Origin: Artocarpus heterophyllus
Lineage: Eukaryota > Streptophyta > Magnoliopsida > Rosales > Moraceae
Direction: 5' to 3'
DNA length: 64,000 nucleotides
Assembly (NCBI GenBank): GCA_025403435.1
Contig: CM046342.1
Span: 20,256,631 to 20,320,630, forward strand
Shown: positions 48,003 to 59,155 of the stretch, in pieces
Layout of the letters: each line of letters starts with the position of its first letter
Position numbering within the stretch: position 1 is the stretch's first letter
The notes under the pieces: model-generated
The model's input: only the letters and a program-made list of their open reading frames with translations
Databases searched by the model: none
Told to the model about the DNA's origin: nothing
Translations under genes and position numbers: made by a program

Positions 48003-48185
48003 GTCGGCATGCCGGGCCTCACAGTTCGGCAGGCCAAAGGTCACAAATCGGCAGGCCGGACGTACGGTCCGGCAAGCCGACAGTGGGGCAGAAATTTTGG
48101 TGTTCTGCCGGCAGGCCGAACCTTCATGTTCGGCAGGCTGAACCACCATGATCGGCAAACCGATCACCCAGATCGGACTGCCGAT
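48003..48185 (+). repeat. Palindrome array in Copia-3 leader
   Basis: Eight units begin at 48003, 48025, 48047, 48068, 48107, 48129, 48151 and 48172: steps 22, 22, 21, 39, 22, 22, 21. One unit more than Copia-2. The surrounding leader (47501-49155) has no gene. Confidence 0.9.
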
Positions 48186-49155
48186 CGAGAGCTGCCAGGT
48201 GTCCAGAAAAGGTGCAATTTTTCCATTGCAGTTTTAATTTTATTTTTGGGACAATTCTGAGAAACATTAAATTTGGATATGACCGGAAATATGAAGTGTT
48301 CGATTCATACGGGATTGATGAGTTGAAGATGGATATTACATGAAGAAGGATACAGCTTGAGGATTCAAGGATGAAGAATCGATAAATGTCTCGATTATTC
48401 TCTTGTAATCTTAGTTTTCTATTCTCTAGGGTGGAACCATAATATTACGGTTATTATTATTATTATGCTTGTAGCTTTGCTTGATTGCTTTGCTTGTCTG
48501 CATTATAATATGATTTACCATGTATATTGATAACATGCCATATAGAATAGGGAGTGCCGCTCATATTAAAATTGTTCATGCATAGTTTTAAAATAAAACC
48601 TTAACTTCAAAAGATTGAGTGGGAGAAGGTTTTCGAAGAGAGAACCTAAGGCCTCCATCATTGGTCCATAGGAAGAACATGGTGGTCCTGACCCCTAGGA
48701 AGGGATTTCTATCATGTACCAGATTGGATCTCTGAAAGGATAAGGTATTTTAGTATGATTTATGGTTGCACACCCCTAGGTGGTGATTATAAATCGTGGA
48801 TAAAATATTGAAACGGTGGTTATACACTCATGTTAATTTTATTATTAACCTCCCCTAGGAGCTCTGTTAATAAAATTAATGGCCAAAGAAACGATTATTA
48901 ATATATGCTGGATCATACGGGTCCTGGATGGCATATATTAATCAGGAGGGGATCCGTGTTCCTAATTGAATTTGGCATGACTCCCCTAGGAGCTTGTTGA
49001 ATTCTGAGTTGGGAATTATCGTTGTAAGGTTGTGATATTTTCAAGGTTTTGACACATAAACACATTTGTATGATTTTACATGATTGTGTTATCTTACTAA
49101 ATTATTATATATGTTTGCTTATGTTTGGTATATGATTCTTTATTGTAGATTGAAA

Positions 49156-50282
49156 ATGTCTAAAAATGCTTTATCATCGATACTTGACAAAAAACTAATT
49201 AATCGGTGAGAACTATAACGATTGGAAACAGAACCTGGACATCGTCCTTTCCTTTGAGAAACTGAAATATGTTCTGACAACTCCTTGTCCTCCCGAGCCT
49301 ACGGGAGACTCAACTAATGAGCAATTCCAAGCGTACGATCGCTGGAAAGATGCTAATGATCAGGCCCGCTGCTATGTTATGGCTAGCATGAACAATGTGC
49401 TGCAGGCTCAACATCAGGATTATGAGACTACGAAGCAGATCTTGGATAATCTTGAGGACATGTTTGGAGGCCAGGCCATAACAAAGCGGCAAGGGGCACT
49501 TCAGAAACTCTTAAACTGTAGACAGAGACCGGGGACATCTGTAAAGGAGCATATGATGTTGGTCATGGGTTACCTCGCTGAGGCTCAAACCAATGGAGCC
49601 GACATCGATGCTGAAACTCAGATGACTATGGTCTTTGAGACTCTGTCTAAGGAATTTATTCTATTTAGAGCTACTTTTAATTTGAGCAATACATGGGATA
49701 TGACCTTGACAGAACTAATGAAACAGTTACAGGAGTTTGAACTGCTGATCAGGGGGTCTCCTGCTGGTGGGGAGGCCAATATGGTAGCTGCTTCTGGTTC
49801 CAATCCTAACTCTAGGAATGGAAAGAAGCAATGGGCCAAGAGTGGTAAGTCTTCTATTCCTATTGCTACCAAGAGCAAGAAGAAGAAGAAGAAGAACCCA
49901 AAGAAGCTTAAGTGCTTCTTCTGTGGTAAGGTCGGGCATATAAAGAAGCATTACAAGGACTTCCTTTCCAAGGGAGGTAGGTGTGATCTTCTATATTTAG
50001 AAACTTGTTTGGTTGAGGAATCCAGTGACATCTAGGTCATAGATTCCAGTGCAACTAATCATATTTGTGTTTCTCTGCAGGGATTCAAAGAAACGAGAAG
50101 TCTACTTCGTGAAGACTTAACGTTTCAGATGGGCGATGGATGCTTGGTCTCAGCGGAAGCAATGGGAGATGTCCATCTTTATTTTGATAATTATAGGAGT
50201 TTAATTTTGCGAGACTGTTTTTATGTTCCTAAATTTAAAAGGAATTTAATTTCTGTATCTTCTTTATTTAAATGACTCCTAC
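49156..50282 (+). pseudogene. Copia-3 gag and protease part of gag-pol, broken
   Basis: ATG at 49156 (MSKNALSS). An A-run of six at 49189-49194, against five in Copia-2, shifts the frame after about 13 residues. The shifted frame is open 49379-50035: gag domain, lysine-rich stretch, and zinc knuckle CFFCGKVGHIKKHY with the last Cys changed to Tyr. TAG at 50033-50035 stands where Copia-2 has CGG, and the protease core reads IDSSATNH, a Gly-to-Ser change at the active-site triplet. A 1-bp insertion near 50272 shifts the frame again. Confidence 0.88.
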
Positions 50283-51425
50283 GTGGTATCTTTTAATGAA
50301 AAAGTGGTGATTCGTAAAAACAAATCTTTTATCTGTTCTGGATGGATGCAAAATAATCTATATTTTATCAAACCTAAGATGGACTTATTGCTTAATGCTG
50401 AGATAAATGATAATGACTCAAAAAGACTTAAAACTTCTCACTCTAATAAGACTTATCTTTGGCATTTGCGCCTTGGCCATATTAACCTGAATAGGATTCA
50501 AAGGTTGGTAAGGGATGGACCTTTAAGTCACTTAAAGGTGGAATCTATACCTCAATGTGACTCTTGTTTGGAGGGTAAAATGACCAAAAGACCATACGGG
50601 TCTAAGGGCAATAGGGCCGAAGGGGTTCTAGAACTAGTGCATAGTGATGTTTGCGGACCGATGAACATCCGGGCACAAGGAGGGTATGAGTACTTCGTCA
50701 CTTTTATTGACGATTACTCAAGATATGGGTATGTGTACCTAATGTACCACAAAAACGAAACTTATGATAAGTTCAGGGAGTTTCGGGCTGAAGTGGAAAA
50801 GCAATTGGGTAAACCCATAAAGGCACTTCGATCTGATCGAGGTGGGGAATACCTTTCTGAAGAGTTCTTGGGACACTTGTTAGAGAATGGGATTTTATCC
50901 CATTTGACTGTGCCGGGCACTCCGCAGCAGAATGGCATAGCGGAGAGAAGGAATAGGACTTTGTTGGACATGATTCGGTCCATGATGAGTTATTCATCAT
51001 TGCCTTTATCCTTTTGGGGATATGCACTACAAACTGCATGTTATCTTTTGAACAATGTGCCTTCAAAATCGGTCCCTAAAACTCCTCACGAGTTGTGGAC
51101 AAGACGAAAGACATCCTTAAACCATATTCGCATATGGGGATGTCCAGCTCATGTCCTGTTTAAGGATCCGAATAAGTTGGAAGCACGTTCAGAAGTTTGC
51201 GTGTTTGTAGGATATCCAAAAGGGACTAAAGGGGGTTATTTTTGTAACCCAAAGGAAAATAAAGTCTTGGTTTCAACTAATGCAACTTTCCTTGAGGAGA
51301 GTTACATGAACGACTTTAAACCTCGAAGCAAAGTGGTGCTTGAGGAGTTGAGGGGTGATCCGTTTACTTCGGAGGTTCCGAATGAAACCATTCCGATCAG
51401 TGTAGAAAAAACTAAACAAACCTGA
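50283..51425 (+). pseudogene. Copia-3 pre-integrase and integrase part of gag-pol
   Basis: 380 open residues: [13 protein letters not shown]...CDSCLEGK zinc-binding region, integrase core with [24 protein letters not shown] and [12 protein letters not shown], all catalytic acidic residues present, then [12 protein letters not shown]. It ends in an A-run insertion at 51406-51411 (six A against five in Copia-2). Confidence 0.92.
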
Positions 51426-51483
51426 ACAACAACCTCAAGGGCTTCGGCATAGTGGGAGGATCGGGCGTCAACCTGAAAGGTAT

Positions 51484-53112
51484 ATGTTCAATGGGGAAGT
51501 CTTTTTGGCTGAACCGGATGAACATGACAGGGATCCTTATACTTACGCAGAAGCTATGGAGGATGTTGATTCAAGACTCTGGACAAAGGCCATGAACATA
51601 GAGATGAAGTCTATGGAGACTAATCAGGTCTGGGAGCTTGTGGATCTTCCCGAAGGGGTAAAACCCATAGGATGTAAGTGGATCTACAAGAGGAAAAGAG
51701 GAGTGGATGGAAAGGTCAAAACCTTTAAGGCTAGACTGGTAGCTAAGGGTTATATGCAAAAGGAAGGAATCGATTATGAGGAAACCTTTTCGCCTATAGC
51801 CATGCTTAAGTCCATCCAGATTCTCTTGTCCATAGCTGCCGCTCTCGACTACGAGATTTGGTAGATGGATGTCAAGTTGGCTTTTCTGAATGGCTATCTT
51901 GATGAGTCCATTTATATGGAACAACCAGACGGGTTCAAGGTCGCAGGTCAAGAGGGTAAGGTTTGTAAGCTGCTAAAGTCAATTTATGGACTTAAGCAGG
52001 CTTCTCGTTCTTGGAACATAAGATTTGATCAAGTGATCAAGACTTATGGGTTCTCACAAAATGTGGATGAACCATGTGTTTACAAACACATTAAGAATGG
52101 GAAGGTGGTTTTTCTACTACTCTTTGTAGATGACATTCTGCTAATTGGCAATGACGTTGGGGCATTATCATCAGTCAAATTATGGTTGACCAAGCAGTCT
52201 GACATGAAGGACTTAGGTGAGGCTAATTTTGTTCTCGGTATCCAGATCTTTCGGGATAGGAAGAACAAAATGATAGCTTTGTCACAGGCCAGCTACATAG
52301 ATAAAATTCTTAGGAGGTTTGCAATGCAGGATTCCAAGAAAGGTGGGCAACCATCTAGGTCTGGAATTACTCTTTCTAAGAAAGACTCTCCAAAGTCTTA
52401 TGAAGAAAGAGAATACATGAAGAAGGTACTTTATGCTTCTGCAGTGGGTAGTCTCATGTATGCCATGCTTTACACTCGACCGGATATTAGCTATGAGGTC
52501 GGGATTGTGAGTCGATTTCAGGCGGATCCAGGACCAAACCATTGGGTTACGGTAAAGCATATTTTCAAGTACCTGAGAAGGACTCAAGGGTATATGCTTG
52601 TGTATTCGGGTGAGGATTTAACTCCTCTAGGATACACTGATTCGGATTTTCAATCCAGCCTGGATTCTAGGAAATTGACTTCGGGGTTTGTGTTTACTCT
52701 AGGTGGCGGTGCCATCACTTGGAGAAGTGCGAAGCAAGATTGCACTTTGGATTCAACGATGGAGGCCGAGTATGTGGCGGCTAGTGATGCTTCGAAAGAA
52801 GCAGTGTGGCTCTGCAAGTTCCTTGGGGATCTTGAGGTAGTTCCTGGTATGGATAAGGCGGTATCACTGTACTGTGATAACAGTGTGGCGGTAGCTAATG
52901 CTAAGGAACCAATATTTCACAAGAAGAGTAAGCATGTTGATCGGAAGTATCATGTGATAAAGGACTTCGTTGAGAGCGGGCATGTCACGGTGTGCAAGAT
53001 CGCGTTAGAGGACAATTTAGCTGATCCATTCACGAAGACACTTACTGGGAGAGTCTTCGAGAGGCATGTGGAAGCTATGGGGATGCGAAATTTGCAGTAT
53101 TTACTCACTTAG
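51484..53112 (+). pseudogene. Copia-3 reverse transcriptase and RNase H part of gag-pol
   Basis: Two open pieces in one frame, 51484-51864 and 51865-53112, separated by a TAG at 51862-51864 (CAG in Copia-2) just before the catalytic [25 protein letters not shown] carries the Asp pair (Tyr to Phe before it). RNase [25 protein letters not shown]-terminus LADPFTKTLTGR. One read-through of the TAG would give a complete reverse transcriptase-RNase H. Confidence 0.92.
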
Positions 53113-53126
53113 CGCAAGTGGGAGAT

Positions 53127-55164
53127 TGTTAGACATGTATGCTCTAAGGAGTAAAAATGTAATACGTTTTTGGAGACATTTTTATCAATAAAGAATTTAT
53201 TCATTTATATATACCAAATATTGTCCTCTTTACGTTCATATTTGTTGAATGTATGATAAGCAAACAGTAGTCTGAGACTGTCAGTCTAAACCCTAAGAAT
53301 TGGGCATGTGATGGGATGATTATGCGGAAGACACAATTCTTAGGGTGACCGTCTAAAACATATGATCCGCAATCGAGGGAATAAAGTTGGGTGCTTTATT
53401 CATGTAAAGATTGTTATGTTGTCTATATCCCTTTTGGGAGATGGTTTGTCTTGACCATCGGAGTTGGACTCCATGAATAGAAACATTGGCACGTTGTCAA
53501 AGGTGACGATGTGTTGGATCGGGACATAAAGTGAATTGATTTGGATTAATAATTCTGTCTTGGCAAATCGATTCACTTTAGACAATCATTTGTATTGTAT
53601 CTTAATCCTGAGATGAATAATGGGCCCGTTGTCTTGACTTGTGTCTTTTGATGTACCAATGGGTGACTCCCACATTTCTATAGTGGCATGCATGCCGGTA
53701 TGTTGGAGGCATGACTCTTGATAGCGTAGACTTGTTATTCATAGATATGGAATCCATAGCTCCTCTTTAGGAGTAATGATATCCTCTTATATGCGTTGTC
53801 CTGTAATTGGAAAATTGGAGCGCTCAACCATTTGGATACATAGGTGTAACCGAATGGTATACTATCTTTGGATGGTAAGTTTTCTAATGGTGAGACAATG
53901 GAACGTAAGATAAAAATAATCGGGAAGGTAAGACAGAATTTGTCCTTAAGCCGATTGTGGATGATCATATGGGGATGCGATACACTATGATATGTCATGG
54001 AGACTTAGCTACACGAGCTTCGTAATTCTATAAAGTTTGAGAGTGTAGCTCCAAGCTTTTAGTGGAGTAGCGTTAGAGTTGATAATTGTGAAATGTATAT
54101 CTGGGATATTGGGTTTCATAATTATCATGAGCTTGAACTTTATAGGTCCATTTTGGTCCCCTTTGCTAGCTCACAAAATCCTGTAACGACACGGCGTGTT
54201 TTTTCAATAATTGGTGACTTATGTCGGATTTATCAGATTGGTTTAAAATTTATAAGAATCAAATAATTCATGTCTGTTTATCGGTTGAATTAATTATGTA
54301 AGAAAACTAGTTCAAGATGAACTTGTTGAATTATTGCGTTCGGGTAATTCTTGTCTGTTTATCGGTTGTTTTAATTTTGGACAATTAGAACAAGATAAAC
54401 TTGTAGAATTATTGTGAATTAATTTATTTTCTTCGAGATTATCTTGATAAAGTTTGTTTTGATCAAATATCTTTTCTATTGGGCTATTTGAATCAAAACT
54501 GAGACTTTATCCTTTAGAATCTCGGGTGGAAAATAAAAGATTCACGGAGATTTTTTCTCGGCAGTTCGGCTTGCTGGATGACGTGTTCGGCCTGTCGAAC
54601 TGGCCTGTTCGGCCTGCCTATCAGAAAGTTTGGCATGCCGACCGACGACAGTTAAGATTACGCGTTTTCACGCGTATCTTATCAGATATTGATCCAAACT
54701 TGATTCTGTTTCGATTTTTTGAGACCTAATCTGATATGGACTCACCCTAGGACCAATAGGTATAAAAAGGGAGTGATTCTAATGATTTACTTAGAGATCA
54801 ATTTGAGAGATTAAGAGTGATACTCTTCGAGTGAGCATCTGAAAACTCCCTGAGAGCTTTTGTTCACAAATCACGAACACTAGCTTTGGGTTCTCTCTAT
54901 TGGTTGGAAGGAGAGTCACCGGTGGAAGAGCTGTACATGTGAGCCCACACTCACTCCGGTTGTGGATAGAGAATAGCAAAGAAGACCAGTTGGTTGAGGC
55001 TCTTCTGGAACGTTACTTCTCTACACAGGTCGCGGAGGTTCTTTGGCACACTGAGGTTAGTAAGATCTGTTTAATTTATACATATAACATGTCAAACTTG
55101 TGTTTTGGAAATTACGCTGATGAAATTTTTTTTTAAAATTCCGCTGCGCACTTTGTTTCCAACA
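53127..55164 (+). repeat. 3' LTR of Copia-3
   Basis: 2038 bp, preceded by the polypurine tract AAGTGGGAGAT (53116-53126). TATA box 54761-54768. Palindrome array with units at 54565, 54586, 54608 and 54629 (steps 21, 22, 21). Followed by GTTTG. Confidence 0.94.
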
Positions 55165-55169
55165 GTTTG

Positions 55170-55660
55170 CTACATATAAGCTCGAGGGTGGCGCTAATAT
55201 TTGGTGGAAACAAGCTAAGCATTTGGAACGCGGTTGCGATATCAGTTGGGACAGATTCGTGGAGAGTGGCACAAACAATGGTAGCAGTAGTTCATCTGGT
55301 AGCGGGCTCAGCAATCCCTACAACTTTCATTGTCATTTCTGTCAGCAGCCCAGACACATCAAGAGGAATATCCCGATCAGGAGTGCCCATCTTGGATCTC
55401 AGACCGAAAATGATGCCAGTCGTCAGTCTCAGCCTCAGACCCTACCTCCGCCTCAGCAGTATCCGCAATTGCAGTATCCTCAGTTCTCTCCTCAAAAGTT
55501 CTCATATCCGGCACGAGGGTAGCAGCCGCAGCATTTTCAACGTAGCATCCCTCAGTATCGAGTGCCAAGTATAGCTAGTGTACAGTCGTCTCCATCTCAG
55601 CAGCATCAGCAGAATAATCCAGGACCCAGCAATGTTGGTAGAGGAAAAGGAAAGGCACCA
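55170..55660 (+). pseudogene. Tekay-2 gag, C-terminal part after Copia-3
   Basis: It continues the gag frame: YKLEGGANIWWKQAKHLE and ISWDRF, then jumps to a Ser/Gly-rich segment, losing about 390 bp that Tekay-1 has at about 7533-7925. The zinc knuckle reads CHFCQQPRHIKRNI, with the last Cys replaced by Ile. TAG at 55520-55522 is CAG in Tekay-1. The Gln/Pro-rich tail leads into protease. Confidence 0.88.
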
Positions 55661-57136
55661 GTGCAAGTTTATGCAATGACATCGGGTGGTTCAGATTCTC
55701 AGACTAGTAACGCTGTTGTCGATGGTACGATCTTAATTTCTCAGTCCTTAGCTCACATTTTATTTGATATAGGTGCCTCTCATTCTCTCATTTTGAGTTC
55801 TTTTGTACATGTCTTGGGATTGGATATAGAAGAGTTTAATGAACCCCTAGTCATAACTTCTCCCTTGGGGCGGGTGTGCGTGAATTGTGTATGCAAAGCT
55901 TGTAAAATAAAGATTGGGGATGAGATTTTGAAAAGTGATGTGATTATACTCCCCATGAGCTTATATGATGTAATTTTAGGGATAGACTGGTTGTCCAGAT
56001 ATAATGCAGTTGTAGACTACCAACTTAGAAAAGTAACCCTAGTGTCTGATAGTAGGACGATGATCACTTACCAGGGTGGTGGTGATTGGTTAATGAGTGA
56101 GCATCTCATGAAGTCGTGTCTAGAAGGGCGAAGGAATCTGGGTTGTTGTGCTTTTCTTGAGAATCTAGAGTATGAGCCCTATGCTTTGAGAGCAAGTGTA
56201 GCGATTCTAGTGGTTGATGAGTTCGAGGATGTCTTCCCCAACGAGTTGCTAGGATTACGACCGCATCGAGAAATTGAGTTTGGTATTGAGTTGTTTCCGA
56301 GGACAGCACTGATTTCTATAGCACCTTATCAGATGGCGCCGGCAGAAATGAAAGAATTGAGGAAGCAACTTTAGGAGCTTGCTGATAAAGGGTATATTCA
56401 GAATAGCACATCTCTGTGGGGAGCATCGGTTTTGTTTGCTAAGAAACATGATGGGACTCTCAGGTTGTGTATAGATTATCGACAGCTGAATCATGTTACA
56501 GTGAAGAATAAGTATCCCTTGCCTAGGATCGACGAGTTGTTTGATCAGTTGGGAGGTTCGCGGTACTTCTCAAAGATTGATTTGCGGTCGAGTTACCATC
56601 ATCTCAGGATTAAGGAAGAGGATATTCCCAAGACAGCTTTTAGGACTCGGTATGGGCACTTTGAGTTTCTGGTTATGTCGTTTGGGTTGACAAATGCTCC
56701 GGCAGCTTTTATGGATTTGATGAACAGGATATTTAGGTCGTACCTAGATCAGTTTGTGATCGTGTTCATCGATGACATTCTTGTGTATTCTAAGACTTGG
56801 AAGGAGCATGAACAGCATCTCCGGATCGTGCTTCAGACTCTGCGGGAGCACCAGTTGTATGCCAAGAGGGAAAAGTGTGAGTTTTGGTTGACTGAGGTCA
56901 TGTTTCTGGGTCATGTCATCTCTGAGCATGGTATTTTTATGGATCCATCTAAGATTGAAGCCATAGTAGAGTGGGAACGACCAAGAAATGTAGCAGAGAT
57001 TCGCAGCTTCTTAGGTCTTGCTGGTTATTACAAGAAATTTGTAAAGGATTTTTTGAAGATTGCAGCTCCGTTGACAAGATTGATCAAGAAAAATGTCAGG
57101 TTTGAGTGGGGTGAAGAATGTGAGCTTGCTTTTTAG
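55660..57136 (+). pseudogene. Tekay-2 protease and reverse transcriptase
   Basis: Protease: FDIGASHSLI near 55770 and ILGIDWLSRYNAVVD near 55975. Reverse transcriptase: [20 protein letters not shown] near 56460, [15 protein letters not shown] near 56570 with a catalytic Asp, [15 protein letters not shown] near 56690, [10 protein letters not shown] near 56765 with the Asp pair, FLGHVIS near 56905. TAG at 56372-56374 and 57134-57136 are CAG in the Tekay-1 sequence. The frame is otherwise unbroken. Confidence 0.92.
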
Positions 57137-57139
57137 GAA

Positions 57140-59119
57140 TTGAAGAACCGGTTGACTTCAGCCCCAGTATTGGTTATTCCTAGCAGTGATGAGCCGTATG
57201 AGGTTTACGCAGATGCTTCAGGGTGCGGACTTGGATGCGTGTTGATGCAGTATGGACGCATGGTTGCGTACAGATCAAGACAGCTATGGCCTCACAAGCG
57301 GAATTATCCTACTCATGACTTGCAGCTCGCGGCGGTGATTCACGGGCTGAAGATTTGGAGGTGTTATTTGTATGGAGCGTCATTTCAGGTCTTCTCTGAT
57401 CATAAGAGTTTGAGGTATCTGTTCACTCAGAGGGATCTTAATTTGAGGCAGTGTAGATGGATAGAGTATATGGAGGATTATGATTTTGCATTGCAGTATC
57501 ATCCCGGGAAAGCTAATGTGGTCGCGGACACGCTTAGTAGGAAGTCTTTTGGGATTCTCGCTTGTTTGGCTTTTGAGGACTGGAGCAGGGATGCGACAGT
57601 GAGCGAGTATGGACTACGGTATCATGAAGACTATGATCGAGTTTTGGTATTTCATGTAGAGGCGACCCCAGCTCTTGTTCTGATGGTGAAGCAAAATCAG
57701 TGGCAGGATCAACATTTGCAGGGGATTTGGCCGTGGATTCAGAACGGAGAGCAGTTTGAAGAACGGAGAGTGCATGCACTTGGATCGTTATATTTTCGGG
57801 AGCGTCTTGCAATTCCAGCTATCGCCGAGGTGACGAAAGCTGTTTTGGACGAAGCTCATTGGTCTCAGTTAGCCATTCATCCAGGGAGCACAAAGATATA
57901 TCGTGATTTGAAGAGACAATATTGGTGGAGAGGCATGAAGAAAGATGTTCGAGAGTATGTGGCCAAGTGTACGATGTGTCTTTAGGTGAAAGCCGAGCAT
58001 CAGAAGCCTGCAGGTCAGCTTCAGCCGCTTCCTATTCTAGGGTGGAAATGGGAGCATGTGACGATGGATTTTCTCACAAGTTTGCCAAGGATAGAGCAAC
58101 GGCATGATGCAGTTTGGGTCATGGTCGATAGGTTGACGAAATTGGTGCATTTCATTTCGTTCAGGTCGACATGTTTGAGGAGGATTCTCGGGGATTTGTA
58201 TCTACAAAACATAGTAAGGTTGCATGGAGTTCCTTTGTCCATCACTTCTGATCGAGACACCAAGTTTAATGCTAGGTACTGGAGGAGTTTTCAGGAGGCT
58301 TTAGGTACGGATTTGAACTTCAGTAGGACGTTTCATCCTCAAACTGATGGGCAGTCTGAGTGGATTATTTAGATTCTTGAGGATATGTTGCGTGCCTGTG
58401 CGTTAGACTTCGGCAGGAATTGGAAGAAATATTTGCATCTGGCGGAGTTCGCGTACAACAATAGCTATCAGGCGAGTATTGGTATGGCACCGTTTGAGGC
58501 GTTGTATGGGCGACCGTGTCGGTCACCGGTGTGTTGGGCAGAGTCGAAAGACAGGGTTATTCTTGGGCCGGATGAGATCCACGATAACAACGAGAAAGTC
58601 GCTATGATTTGAGATCGATTGAGGCCAGCTCAAAGTCGACAGAAGAGTTACGCGGATAGGAGACGTAGACCCTTAGAGTTCATGGTTGGAGATTTCGTTC
58701 TCTTGAAGGTATCGCCTCGTAAAGGAACCATGCGCTTCAGAGTGAGTGGAAAGCTTGCACCAAGATATATTATACCGTTCAAGATCACTCAGTGTATTGG
58801 TGTGGTTGCTTATCGGCTCGATCTTCCGCCCGAACTTTCTCATGTTCATGATGTGTTTTATGTGTCGATGCTTAGGAAGTGTTTGCCTGAGCAGGGTAAG
58901 ATAGTTTCATTTCGTGATGTGCAGGTTTGAAAAGATACGACGTACGAGGAGGTGCCAATTCAGATCATCGACCGGAAGGTGATCAGTTTACGTCGTCGTG
59001 AGATACTGTTGTTAAAGGTCGTGTGGCAGCATCACGGGGTTGATGAAGCCACTTGGGAACTAGAGTCGAGTATGCGGGAATTGCATCTGCATTTGTTTTG
59101 TTACGGAATTGAGTTGTAA
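57140..59119 (+). pseudogene. Tekay-2 RNase H, integrase and chromodomain
   Basis: Same frame as the preceding part. RNase H: YADASGCGLGCVLMQYGR near 57205, [12 protein letters not shown] near 57395, GKANVVADTLSR near 57505. Integrase: zinc finger HPGSTKIYRDLKRQYWWRGM...CTMCL (57885-57982), core MDFLTSLPRIEQ near 58060, TSDRDTKFNARYW near 58245, HPQTDGQSE near 58335. Chromodomain: VVWQHHGVDEATWELESSM near 59020; stop TAA 59117-59119. Stops at 57983-57985, 58370-58372, 58610-58612 and 58928-58930. Confidence 0.92.
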
Positions 59120-59142
59120 ATTTCGAGGGTGAAATTTCTTTT

Positions 59143-59155
59143 AGGGGTGGAGAGG
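59143..59155 (+). other. Polypurine tract of Tekay-2
   Basis: AGGGGTGGAGAGG directly before the 3' LTR. Confidence 0.82.

Larger units (their letters stand above)
45449..55164 (+). mobile_element. Copia-3: full-length, young-looking Ty1/Copia retrotransposon
   Basis: 9716 bp: 5' LTR 45449-47486, primer site 47489-47500, leader, gag-pol 49156-53112, 3' LTR 53127-55164, target duplication GTTTG. Both LTRs are 2038 bp and differ at few visible sites, pointing to a recent insertion. Same family as Copia-1 and Copia-2. Confidence 0.95.

Noticed and set aside
48003..48185. Regularly spaced short palindromes resembling a CRISPR array
   Set aside because: Units are 14 bp with 7-8 bp between, far shorter than CRISPR repeats and spacers. 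The context is a plant retrotransposon leader, and no cas genes are present.
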